64,000 bases of DNA from contig PYIU01000001.1 of NCBI GenBank assembly GCA_003415625.1, forward strand, positions 2,976,746 through 3,040,745. Reading direction: 5' to 3'. Of the stretch, positions 1 through 10,351 are shown piece by piece. Numbering within the stretch: the first letter of the stretch is position 1; each line of letters opens with the position of its first letter. Source of the stretch: Aquanectria penicillioides. Its lineage: Eukaryota; Ascomycota; Sordariomycetes; Hypocreales; Nectriaceae. The notes under the pieces are model-generated. The model was not told where the DNA came from. It worked only from the letters and a program-made list of their open reading frames with translations, and did not search any database. Both the position numbers and the translations under genes were made by a program.

Positions 1-190
1 ACGGAGAATTTTTCTCGCTTCGGCCCCAGAAGTTATTTTTATACATGCATGGGAGTACCCCCAGGAGAATATAGAACCTTTGGTTTTCCATCTGACATTA
101 TCGGTGTCTTAGTTCTCCCTTCTCCCCATCACTCGTTTCCCCCCTCTGCTTGGCATTACTCCACGCATCTGTAGAGGCGGTTTCATCAAT
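1..190. promoter_or_regulatory. Upstream region of the chitin deacetylase gene
   Basis: Short non-coding stretch before the ATG at 191, partly pyrimidine-rich (ctcccttctccccatcac near 115-131). No defined promoter element can be assigned with confidence. The window edge cuts off anything further upstream. Confidence 0.3.
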
Positions 191-2112
191 ATGAAGGCAG
201 CCACATCGACCATTGTTGCATCGTTCCTGCTTAAAGCTGGCTTGGCCCACCCAAGTCGAGCCTTGGCTGCTGACCTCTTATCACCAAGTAACAATCTGCT
301 GCAGACTCGTGAGCAAGGTACAGACTGTGGCGAGGGGTACGGGTCCTGTGATCCTGGTCTTTGCTGCTCAGAGAGCGGTTGGTGCGGCTCGACCGAAGAT
401 TATTGTGATGGATCGAGCTGCCAGTTGGACTACAGTGATTCATGTGATACCTTGTAAGGCTGTCTGGAAATGTGATAACGACGGGGTGATGGAGTGCGCA
501 CAGCGACTGACACGCACCTAGCTCGAAACCCAGCGGATCCAGCACGGAGAGCATTGCTCGCACTAAAATTGGCAATGTTCCCTATGGTAAGTTTCACAAC
601 TTACACGCTGTCGTACCTTCTTTTTGCAGATTCCTTGTATTGACGAGAATATACGCATAGGTTCCATCATCACTGGGTGCACGCAGACTGGCGTGATTGC
701 ACTGGCCTACGACGATGGCCCGTACGATTACACAAGTGCGATCCTGGACGTGCTGAATGAGTACGATGTCAAAGGAACCTTCTTCATCACCGGAAACAAC
801 TTGGGCAAGGGCCACATTGACGACTCGTCCTTGGCCTGGCCTGCCCTGTTGAAGCGCATGTACGCGGCCGGTCACCAAATGGCCAGCCACACCTGGACGC
901 ATCGAGACCAGGACCTGGTCAACAGCACCATCCAGCGCACAGAGATGATTTACAACGAGATGGCATTCCGGAACTTGTTTGGGTGGTTCCCCACATACAT
1001 GCGCCCTCCTTACCTGGACTGCAGCTCCAGCACAGGCTGCCTGAGCCTCATGGGTGAGCTGGGCTACCATGTCATCACGACCAACCTGGACACCAAGGAC
1101 TACGAGAACGACTCTCCAGACCTGATCCAGACATCCAAGGACAAGTTTGCCAACGGCCTCGCAGCCAACCCCTCAGACGGTGGGTACATCATACTCGCCC
1201 ACGATGTGCACGAGCAAACCGTCACCAACCTGACTGCATATATGATCACCACGGCCCAGAACCGCGGCTACAAGCTAGTCACGGTAGGGGAGTGTCTTGG
1301 CGACGCCGAGACGAACTGGTACCGCAGCGCTTCCGACACCAGCTGCAGCTCCACGGCCGGCTGCACCACCGCCGCCGCCACGAGCACCACTGCCCACTCG
1401 GGGACCTCGTCCACTTGGACGGGGACAACAAGCTCGGCCACGTCGACGAGCGGCGTCACCATCTCGCCCAACCAGGAGTGCGGTGGCAGCTCGGGCTACA
1501 CCTGCATGGGATCAAAGTTCGGCAACTGCTGTTCCTTCTACGGCTACTGGTAAGTCAACAAGGGTTTTTGTTCTGTTTTTCGTCTTTGCCATTGTCCGGA
1601 GCTCGGCACACGGCACGCTCCAGCCTTGGGCATTGCATCTCGCGAAGCCCCACCCCCATCAGCTTGTCTTGTCCTTTCTTGTCCTGTCGGGCTTCGATCA
1701 TCCGCCTGAGAAACCAGTCAGCATTGCTAACACTGGCTCTCTCCTTGCTTTTACAGCGGTAGCACTGATGCTTACTGCGGTACCGGCTGCGACGTGGACT
1801 TTGGCGAATGCAACTCCGCCTCGAGTAACACGACCGACACCACCAATGGTCTCTGCGGATCCACGTACAAGGCCACATGCGCCAACTACGGAAACAAAAC
1901 CTGCTGCTCTGCCTACGGCTACTGGTAAGTCTACTCAATTTGTGGCGTTGATCTGGATCCATCCAACCGCCCTTTTTCCCCTCTTCCCCCAGCCAGCCAC
2001 CCCATAAATCGCATGACAAGCGCACAGCTGACCATTGCTTTTTCTCTGCAGTGGGGATGATGATGCCCATTGTGGTGATGGATGTCAGTCTGCCTATGGA
2101 ACATGCATCTAG
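191..2112 (+). CDS. Secreted chitin deacetylase (CE4) flanked by CBM18 chitin-binding modules
   Basis: Predicted extracellular enzyme removing N-acetyl groups from chitin. Exons inferred: 191-453, 522-586, 661-1549, 1757-1924, 2052-2112. The joined frame is 481 aa and all phases agree. Residues 1-19 form a signal peptide. One Cys-rich CBM18 hevein-like module lies at about 41-85. The CE4 domain follows (about 110-300) with its motifs visible: AYDDGP (usually TFDDGP), SHTWTH for the metal-binding histidines, RPPYLD, and ILAHDVH. A Ser/Thr-rich linker leads to two more CBM18 modules (about 378-420 and 437-481) split by introns at the same GYW/GYC position. Intron 2 could end at 629 or 660; 660 keeps the frame and restores the expected NVPYGG-type junction. 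Fungal relatives act in wall remodelling or in hiding chitin from hosts; that role is inferred. Oddities: the N-terminal CBM18 and the A-Y-D-D variant of motif 1. Confidence 0.88.
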
Positions 2113-2839
2113 CGGCACTCATAATCCACCTTTCTCCCAGGCAGATGTCAACGGTCTTCCGGTTCCCCTCTCCGCGACCATCAAGGGTCGGAATCGTGTA
2201 GTGGTGTTTGCAGATAGGAACATCCAGTAATAATGTGCATGATGACGGGGATACTATTGCTGGGCTCGCACTAACTGTGACCGTATTTAATTAAATCTTC
2301 CTTCTCACTCGCACCTCGCTAGATACACTGATAGTCCAACTTATCTGTTGCTTGTTTAATGATAGAAGCTACTTATATCTAACCCCAACACCGAAACGCG
2401 TATCCCAAACCCATCATTTTGTCTTGATATTTAGCCGAATTTATTAACTGCTTACGTGTCGTCGGCTCTAACGGCACTCAGCTGACCAGGGACCGGCTTA
2501 TTCCCGTCCGCATCCAATTCAGCCCATTTATTAGTTGATGGCGCCATCGACAAACCTACGATGCTTCGACCTCGGCTTGTTTTGTTTTACGAATGGAGCT
2601 TGGTATGATCGACGTGCCAGTAGTCAAAATAAAGCATTATGTCTGTGAAGTAAGATAGGGGAATGAAAGGACATTCTTGATTTTGCGTGCGGCCCTTGGA
2701 TGAACCACAACTATTTCGTGCCGCTGCCTTGCCGGATATCGGCTAGTAAGGCTACAGTCCAATGTGACTCCGGTGCGAGGTGAACCCCCCTCTCCCCAAT
2801 GTGCAGATCGATTTTCAATAAAACGTGCTGGCATGCATG
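2113..2839. other. Intergenic 3' flank of chitin deacetylase
   Basis: No supported gene. AT-rich after about 2280 (probable 3' UTR and terminator area). The small open frame at 2637-2834 on the minus strand has no recognisable content. Confidence 0.4.
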
Positions 2840-2972
2840 TGTCAGGTCGTGTATGTGTTATAATGATACTACTATGGACGTGGGGTTAAAAGCATGTACT
2901 AAGACCTTCCTGAGGGATTTATCCCCACCTTATCTACACACACACCAGCAATAAGAATCTGGGTTCATGACA
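2840..2972 (+). repeat. Solo-LTR-like repeat, family A, copy 1 (133 bp)
   Basis: Begins TGTCAGG and ends CATGACA, and is flanked on both sides by GCATG (2835-2839 and 2973-2977), a 5-bp target duplication. Near-identical copies lie at 42491-42632 and 60875-61007, a shorter one at 7483-7606 and a truncated one at 7118-7208. TG...CA ends plus 5-bp duplications fit an LTR integrase product rather than a cut-and-paste MITE. No internal retroelement sequence is attached to any copy here. Confidence 0.75.
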
Positions 2973-2977
2973 GCATG

Positions 2978-3397
2978 ATGACCTTGGACTTCTTGCAACG
3001 AGTAAGATCTTGCGGCCCGTCTTTCCTTAAACGGTGTAGTGCGTCTTTCACTCACCTATCATGATCCCAAAATAGGCACCGCTTGCAGGTCATCGTGGAG
3101 GTTACACCACCAAGCACACGACATGCGGCCCCACCAACTTCATCTCTCTTCTCCCAAAGCCACCCGTGTGCTCACATTGCAAGAGTGCACCAACCATATG
3201 TATACGCGTATCCCATGTTCCCTTATACGCGGGCAGACGCAGTAATGACGGCATCGACAGGCACTCGTCTAATCAAATGGTGATTCCACGGGAAACTTTC
3301 CACGATAACTGCCAAGCTGCAACAGGCCCGGAGCCGAGAGACGCGAGAGACGTGTATGTGTATGTGCATGTTGGTAACTGTCGGATGGAGCAGGAAG
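2978..3397. other. Intergenic, no gene recognised
   Basis: Several overlapping small open frames on both strands, none with recognisable protein features. Probably plain intergenic DNA between two repeat insertions. Confidence 0.4.
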
Positions 3398-3565
3398 TGT
3401 TGGATACGGGCAGGCACATTCAATCACGGTGACTTCCGTCAATCGAGGGGTGGATCAAATCCTGATGATTGTATTGATCAAGCGACCTCGGGTGACACCC
3501 TCAGCTGGGGAGGGGTTTTGTGCCCCCTCACGGCTTGAGGAATATTGCTTTATCGTATACAGACG
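3398..3565 (+). repeat. Dispersed repeat family B, copy 1
   Basis: About 165 bp similar to 7257-7421 over most of its length, and to 62900-62975 in inverted orientation over its first 75 bp. Shared landmarks include the blocks ATACGGGCAGGCACATTCAA and CACGGTGACTTCCGTCAATC. Both longer copies run from TGTT(G/C)GATA to TATCG(T/C)ATACA, roughly TG...CA, but no target duplication is visible. It lies just beyond the 3' end of the permease gene. Confidence 0.6.
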
Positions 3566-3622
3566 ACGCCCATCTATTGACGCTCCATGCCCCGAGCAAA
3601 TACATACCAAATAGGTATATCG

Positions 3623-5675
3623 CTAACAGAAAAGCCAGTACGCTTTCTTCCAGACTGGCCATTGGAGTCTCTCGTCGCGACCCTGTTCTGTGGCAATTTG
3701 GACGCGGAAATATCGTCTACCTGTTTTGAGATCCATGTCGCTTACTCGAATAAAGCTTGTTCTATACCACACCTTGTGGAGGATGTAGAATACGAGGATA
3801 ATGGGAATAGCCATGACACCAAGGAAAAAAGTCTGGACCCTACCAGAACTGCTGGTTTCGGTTGCTCTCAATGGAGATACAGCAATCCAGACTTGAGATA
3901 CAAGAACGAGACTGTAGCCAATCAGTGCAAACCAGGATCCGAGTATCCCGGCGTTTGAGCGAAACGGTAATTGCTCCAGTGTATTGGATGCATGTGCCCA
4001 TGCCTGGCGGAAGCGTATGTGACAGAGGCAGACACTACCCCAGGTGAATAGACTGCTCAGGGCGCTGATGGAAAGTAGCCAGCTGAAGATGGTATCGTGA
4101 GCTTTTAGGTCCGCGAGGAATGACATAAGACCAATGCATGAAGCAAGGAGAATAGACATGACAGGACGACCATGTTTGTCAATGTATGAGAAGATTTGAG
4201 GAGCATGGGACTGCTCAGCCAACGCAAGGAGGGTTCTAGATGAGCCATAAACCGCGGAGTTTCCAACGCTGATAACCGCGATGAGAATAATACCATTCAT
4301 CACGCTGGGAAGGATGGTGGTACCGGCAGTCTCGATTGCCATGACGAACGGACTGGCAGAGGCATCTGCACTGTTCTTCCCGTCCAACAGTCTTGGCTCA
4401 TTGGAAGGAACTAATAGTCCGACTAAAAGCAATGAGACAATATAAAAGAGCGTGATGCGCCAGAAGACCTGTTTGATGGCGGTGGGCAATGACTTTCGGG
4501 GGTTGGCTGTTTCGGCTGCGGCCAGACCTATCATCTCCGTTCCAGCAAACGAGGCAGACGATGTGATTAGAACACTACAAAAGCCCTTGAATCCATTGTT
4601 GAATGCTCCAGGGTTGCTCCAATACTTGCCACCGATATATCCGCTCGTTGGCTCGCCCCCAATATTGATGACAATAGCTAGTAGACTGCTACCGTTAGGT
4701 CTGTAGGACGTAATGAGATGAGAAAAGGTAATAAACTGACATGAAGCCAATAACCGCAACAACTTTGACTATGGAAAACATGAACTCAGCCTCACCATAT
4801 GCTTTCACTCCCATGAGGTTGATGACGATAATTGTGGTGAGAAAGATGGCGACGAAGATTGATTTGCTGATATTCTCGTTCCAGTAGCTAATGGTGTACG
4901 CGGCGGCGATAATTTCCAAAGGCAAAACGAACAGCCATTGTAGGCAGTAGCTAGATGATATTTCATTAGTCTCCCATACAGAAGGAATGAAGTATTTATG
5001 GGTAGTCCTATCTCCGAAAGGCTAAAAAGAACTCCGTATTACACTTACTTCCAACCCATGGCAAACCCCCACGAAGGATCGAGAAATCTGGTAGAGAATG
5101 CGGAGAATGACCCAGCGATAGGGAATAGTACACATAGTTCCCCAAGGGACTGCATAGTGCAGTATTGCATTGCGCCAATGAGAAGGTAGGCGAGAAGGAG
5201 AGTGGCGGGTCCACCTTTGGAGAGTGACGATCCAGAGGCAACGAAGAGGCCAGTCCCTGCGATGATGAGCAACAGTGTACAGTACAAGTTGATCGAGCCG
5301 TATATATAATGCTGATTCAGAAGACTTACCGATAGCGCCACCGAACGCAATCATCTGTAGGTGTCGTGATTTCAGGTCTCTTGCAAGTGCCGTGCTGGCG
5401 GTCTTTGCGGCTGCGGCACTCAAATCGTAACCTCCAGCCACAACGATTTCCGGAGGCGCTGTTGGCTGATAGCCACCTCCGCTGCGGCCCTTGAGCGATC
5501 CTCCTCCTTCGGCGCGCCGAAAGCCATCGATCCAGTCGGTTGGTTTGTTCGAAGGAAGCGTCTTTTTGGCCGAAATATCCCAAGTAGTGGCGCCTTTGTC
5601 TTCATCGCCACTTGACCCTATACCCTTCATCTCGATGACCTCCATGTCTCGAGTCAAAATAATGTCGCCCTTCAT
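3623..5675 (-). CDS. Amino acid permease, APC superfamily (YAT/GAP1-like)
   Basis: Plasma-membrane amino acid importer. Inferred exons on the minus strand: 5675-5330, 5256-5049, 4950-4741, 4700-3623. The joined frame is 613 aa with consistent phases. A hydrophilic cytosolic N-terminus of about 100 residues is followed by the family signature spanning the first intron (FGGAIG then TGLFVASGS), then about 12 membrane segments. The conserved block SFAGTEMIGLAAAETANPRKSLP of this family lies near 4480-4540. The C-terminal tail carries the usual YFR(V)Q...-type hydrophilic end. The third intron (4701-4740) is only 40 bp but has GT/AG ends and keeps the frame. The substrate cannot be told from sequence. 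In yeast such permeases are nitrogen-regulated and sorted by ubiquitin, which is family knowledge only. Confidence 0.88.
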
Positions 5676-6662
5676 TTTGCCTGTTCTTTCTACGGCTGCA
5701 GGCTAATGAAAGTGAGAATGAAAAGAAAATGGGGAAAAGCAAAACGATTCCACGGAAATCGAGATGGACAGGAACAGGCCTGAATGCAAGGAATTTCTAA
5801 TTAGGGGACACGAACATAAATGACCATCAGACGATGTAGAAGCTAGCCATATCTCAGGTACATGGCGTGAGTACCACGTGCCTAGAAAGACATCGATAAA
5901 TTGTCTCCTATCAGCGCGGGGTTATCTTCCTGGAGTTGATTTCATGGGGGGAGTGCTGTCTGCTTTATTAGGCATTGATAAGAAGCCGCGGCTTAGGGCA
6001 TGCATGCCTTATAGAGATGTCAACTACCTAGTCAGAGCACAGGGGTCGTAATCAGCTTGGTCTCAGTCAGGTGTGGGCCTTGTCTCCGGCTCCTTCCCGA
6101 TTTAAGAAGCTTCTATGATTCCATGATACCTCCTTCACAAGTAGTCTGGTGTTAGCAGTTGGCTTGGCTTTCAACAAACAACGAGCTGCAAGCCACCAGG
6201 GCAGAGGCACAGTCTCAGGCTAATACGAACGGAATCCTAGTTCGAGTGACCTTGCTAGAGGCCCGAGCTCATTTTCCACACGTTACTCCACCGTTTTGCC
6301 ATCCGAAGTTCCATCTCATGCTAGGATTGCTCCTACTCGGGGATTAAATGCGCCAAACTGAGGGCTCGAGCAGTTTCCACCACAATCGCAGGTAGTGGAG
6401 ATAATCGACCCCAAAGCGAACCCACACGCAGAAGGACCCATTTGCATCTATTGCCCATGGACCGCGACAGTAGCCAAGCACTGAGGGTTTCTGAATTTGC
6501 ATTTGCTAGCTGAAAATCAAGGCTGGCGAGCTCGGCAATGAATCTCCTTCGCAGAATAGATTCAATCACACGTCCACAGGGCGAAGTTGTGAGTTCAGGG
6601 GAACCAGCCGGGGTAGATAGGAGATGTACATTGTGGTTTAGGTCATGGGTATGGTCACCATG
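5676..6662. promoter_or_regulatory. Upstream region of the permease gene
   Basis: About 1 kb without a supported gene. It should hold the promoter of the minus-strand permease. Several GATA-type hexamers (for example tatc/gata near 5853 and 5891) occur, as expected for nitrogen-regulated genes, but GATA is too short to be evidence by itself. Confidence 0.3.
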
Positions 6663-6844
6663 CTAGCAAACTTCATGCTGCTCATGGAAATGCTAAGCGA
6701 AGGATTGGCTGGTTCAAAAGATGTACGATAGTTTCTCATTCTTGCTTTCCATCACAGAATTGATCAGTTAGCTCGCATAGAGTAATTGAAGTCATTTTTG
6801 CTTGGTCGTCCATTCAATGCTCTATGCCTTATAGCTTTCTACAG
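6663..6844 (-). repeat. Family C solo-LTR-like repeat, truncated copy
   Basis: Reads on the minus strand from TGTAGAAAGC at 6844 and matches the first about 180 bp of the complete copies at 29035-29306 and 60579-60851. The distal third is missing. Many transitions relative to those copies suggest age or RIP. Confidence 0.6.
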
Positions 6845-7117
6845 CCGAAGCTCCAGTAAATCATAAAAGCGCTCTGCAATCATTGAGCCTGCATGCGTTA
6901 TTATATACCAAATCTTGCATTATCAGAAACGCCTCTTCTAAAGTCACTCCATTGTTGCCTATCCGGCGTAGCAAGGGGTGGATCGTCGGCTGATGGAGCC
7001 TGCCTTTTTGGGCACGGAAGTAAGCCGCGGGGGTGGATGGAAAGAACTCTTTTGCTACATATTTTATGAGGTCTTTGGGAACCCCCCCCTTTTTCAAAAA
7101 GGACACGGAGCTACTAC

Positions 7118-7208
7118 TGTCAGGTTGTGTATGTGCTATAATGATATTACTATGGACGTGGGGTTAAAATCATGTACTCAGACCTTTCTGAGGGATTTAT
7201 CCCCACCT
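7118..7208 (+). repeat. Family A repeat, truncated copy
   Basis: Starts TGTCAGGTTGTG like the full copies and matches to about position 90, where it stops at the ATTTATCCCCACC block. The rest is lost. Confidence 0.6.
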
Positions 7209-7256
7209 GTCACGCATAAAACCCACTATACCACTAGCAAAAGTGTAAGGCACCTT

Positions 7257-7421
7257 TGTTCGATACGGGCAGGCACATTCAATCACGGTGACTTCCGTCA
7301 ATCGAGGGGTGGATCAATTCCTGATGATTGTATTGATCAGGGGTCTAGGCTGACCCCCTCCTTCGAGGGAGGGTTTTTTTTGTGCTTCCCTGACGGCTTG
7401 AGTAATATTGTTATATCGCAT
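7257..7421 (+). repeat. Dispersed repeat family B, copy 2
   Basis: Aligns with 3398-3565 over nearly its full length, with substitutions and a few small indels. Runs from TGTTCGATACGG to CGCATACA. It lies between two family A copies, so this 0.5-kb stretch is a stack of repeat insertions. Confidence 0.6.
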
Positions 7422-7482
7422 ACAATGGATGAAATCATCTCCCTTAATCACACACGAGGCGTACATCTAACAACCTTACTAC

Positions 7483-7606
7483 TGTTAGGTCGCGTATGTG
7501 TTCTAATGATATTACTGTGGATGAGGGGTTAAAAGTATGTACTAAGACCTGCCTGAGGGATTTATCCCTATATACACACCAGTAATAAGAACCTGGGTTC
7601 ATGACA
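7483..7606 (+). repeat. Family A repeat, copy 3
   Basis: Starts TGTTAGG and ends CATGACA; 124 bp; diverged from the other copies. No clear target duplication. A further 17-bp end fragment (AATCTGGGTTCATGACA) is at 7785-7801. Confidence 0.55.
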
Positions 7607-8093
7607 GTTCTTGCCTCCCTCCTCTCTTTCTGCTTGAGGCTTCTAAGGAGGGGTAAGGCTGCGCTAGACTAGATTTGGCTACTTTGTGATCACATGACTT
7701 TCCTCCAATCAATACGAGGCCCATTTGCATGATTCGAGGTGCGGACTTGATGTGTGCCCGTTACATGGTCCCTCGGGTTCAACAAATCTGGGTTCATGAC
7801 AACAGGTGTGGCGTATTATTTTCTGAGGTCTCGAAGGCTGATGAATGCGGCTAATAGCATGATTAACAGGGTAATGGCCTTGCTAGACGCAAGCGTCAGA
7901 CTCCGCGCCAGGGCAGCCTTGAGGAACGAGGGTTAGGCGCGGGACGGGATAGAGGCGGGATACGTGATAAAAGAGAGGAAGTATCATTAAGCATTAATAA
8001 ATAAAGGAAAGAGATTAAATTGATTGATTAGATAACTAGAGTAAGTAACTAGAGGAATGGAGAAGTACAATGACGATTAGTATCTAATGTAAT
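7607..8093. other. Intergenic, AT-rich left flank of the Helitron genes
   Basis: No gene supported. From about 7970 the sequence is strongly AT-rich, up to the stop codon of the minus-strand gene at 8094. The left Helitron terminus probably lies here or just upstream, but I could not identify it. Confidence 0.35.
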
Positions 8094-9702
8094 TTAGGTG
8101 ATGTATTTCGATTTAATGGCAGACTTATTTATCCCGCGATGCCTCAGGTTCTTGCCCGGCGGTGGGAAGTCTTGTTCTTGTGGCTCGGCGTCGTCGTGCT
8201 GTTGGGTGTATACCAGGTCCACTTCGTCTGTGTCCAGGTTAGGCATCGTGGAGGAGCTTCCAGTTGACATCTCTGTTGTGGCAGAGTTTGGTTGCCTCGG
8301 CCTCTTGGAAGGGGTCTGTTCTAATGCTGCTGGCAGTAGCCTCTTTGCGGATGAGGCTGGCGACAAGGATGCTGGAGGCGTCGACGGTGGTTGTGGTGCC
8401 GCTGCTGGGTCCGTCGGTGTTGCCGGTGGTGCTGCGTCTGCTGTATCGGTAAGTTCAATTGGCACCGCGGCCATGGTTGGGACCGGTTCACTTAGTCCCT
8501 TGCCCTTTCGCTTAGAAGGCGATGAGAACTTTGCCATCATCTCGGAGTAGGTGGTAGGGACCTTCTTTGGCGTCTTCTCCATTGTTGTGGGGCTGTCGAC
8601 GGCCCCTGCGGCAGATACGGCGGACCTGTCTGGCAAGAACCAGTTGCCCGGTACAACGATAAAGACGTAGTCTTCTTTATCTGCTGGTGGGTTCACCATA
8701 AGGTCATGGTCAAGTAATCCGACGACCCTGCCAGTGCAGTGGTACATGGTGCCTGGTCTGAAGTATGTGTCTTTCATGTCCATCATTGATTTGCAGAGGT
8801 ACTGGTACGGGTTGATGACAATTGGGAGGAGTATGAAGACTTGGAAGGGGTATCGACCGGGCCTTGGTTCTTTTTCTGGCGATCCTGGCTGAATGTATGA
8901 GGCTAGTTGGACAAAGCCGCAGCATTTCAGTTGAACGTCGGAAAATTCATTGCCAAGCTTCTCCTTTAGCAAAAGGTCTCGGCCTGGGCCAATAATGGGT
9001 CCAACGAAGCTCACGCCAGGGTTCGTTGTAGGGAAGTCAGGTTGAAAGGCAGTTGTTCTGGCTAGGATGCTATGTTTTGTGTTATTATTAGGGACTTAAG
9101 GGAAGTATGGGGGGGGGGGGGGGGGCGTACGGTTGGATTGAGAGCTCCCGGACCTGGACTGATGCAATTTCGTAGTCATGTACCTGTCCGATTTCATCCT
9201 CGGCTCCATCGACGTTTGTGATTTCCCATCTCAGTTTATATGGGTGCACCCTGCCGTCCATGTTCCACCACTGCTCTGTCCAGTCTTCTTCCCTCATGGT
9301 TTGGCCGTAGAGGTTCAGGATCAAGCTAAAGAAGGTTATCGTTGGACTTCTTTCTTGGTCGTCGGCGGCTCGAAGGCGTTTGTAGGACGCAGTTGTGAGC
9401 CATGGAGGGGGGGTAATTTCGACAACGCCGATGGTCTCGGCGCCTAGTCCTTTGAGCCGATGGTCTCGTTTTTCGAAGTAGAGGGTAGGCATTCGCTGTG
9501 TCTGGACGGTGAACCACATGGACATGTCAGAGCCAAGGCCTCCGGCGTGATCAAGTGGGCCTCGCCGTTGCGGGGGATAAGAGGCTTTTGAGGAGGTCAT
9601 GGTGTGGTTGATGAAGTTGAAGTTGACGGTGCCTGGGGGACCGTATCCTTCGCGTTCTTTAGGGCTATTTGAAGTCGACGGGTGCATTATGGCTTTATGC
9701 AT
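8094..9702 (-). CDS. Helitron-associated companion protein of unknown function
   Basis: Two exons: 9702-9131 and 9069-8094, giving 515 aa in a consistent frame. The 61-bp intron contains an unbroken run of 17 G on the + strand (9109-9125). The start is the ATG at 9700-9702. I do not recognise the family. The N-terminal half (about 1-300) looks globular, with aromatic-rich stretches. A segment near 240-260 (GTMYHCTGRVVGLLDHD) could be an OB-fold strand, as in RPA-like proteins, but this is weak. The C-terminal 200 residues are Pro/Ala/Ser-rich and basic patches (PSKRKGKG, SKRPRQP) resemble nuclear localisation signals. It is divergent from the Rep/helicase gene across about 650 bp, so the two may share a promoter. 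A ssDNA-binding helper role is an inference from position. Confidence 0.6.
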
Positions 9703-10351
9703 TGGAGGTAGTGTTGTGTATTTGTGGCGGCCTTGTGTCGGGTCATATGATTGTGTGATGGCGTGTCTTAGGGTGATTTTCTTTTCTAAGGAGGGGGGTT
9801 GAGGCGATGAGCAGTTTTCAGTGGTTAGTGACTTGGTGTTGAGTGAGATGTTCTATCTGTACTTGTGACATTTTGTTCTATTGGTCTTTGCCTGCGATGT
9901 GGGTGATATTGAGTGTTTGTACTTGTATTGTGTTCATTGAGCTTAGATTCGGTCTAGAGTTAGGCCGAGGGCTATGTCAGTGGCTCTTGCCCATTTGTTT
10001 GAGGACGCCTTGTGATGTGTTGTGACGCCTTGTGGTGTGGTGGTGTAAGGCTCTTAGAGGTGCTTTTGTTGTAGTTGGGTTGTATCTTTTTGCATATATA
10101 GTTGGCGTGCGAAGCTGCAAAAGCAAAGGTGTGCGTTAGTGCCGGACGGGTTGTGCGCAGAAGCAATTATATGTGTCAGCGTCCGTTGCGCCTGTCTATA
10201 TTGCTGTATATGGAGTGTGTTCGCTGGGGATGCTTTAAGCGGCTAGTAGGTGAGTGACTATCTTTATAGTGTTAAGGTGCCCGTGTGCAGGGGCATTGGT
10301 TTCTGGTGGTTGTGTTCCAGTCGTAAGATTATTGTCGTCTCGTCGTATCTT
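9703..10351. promoter_or_regulatory. Divergent promoter region inside the Helitron
   Basis: About 650 bp between the companion gene (-) and the first exon candidate of the Rep/helicase gene (+). It is TG-rich on the + strand, unlike the coding sequence around it. No ORF is supported. It probably serves both genes. Confidence 0.35.
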
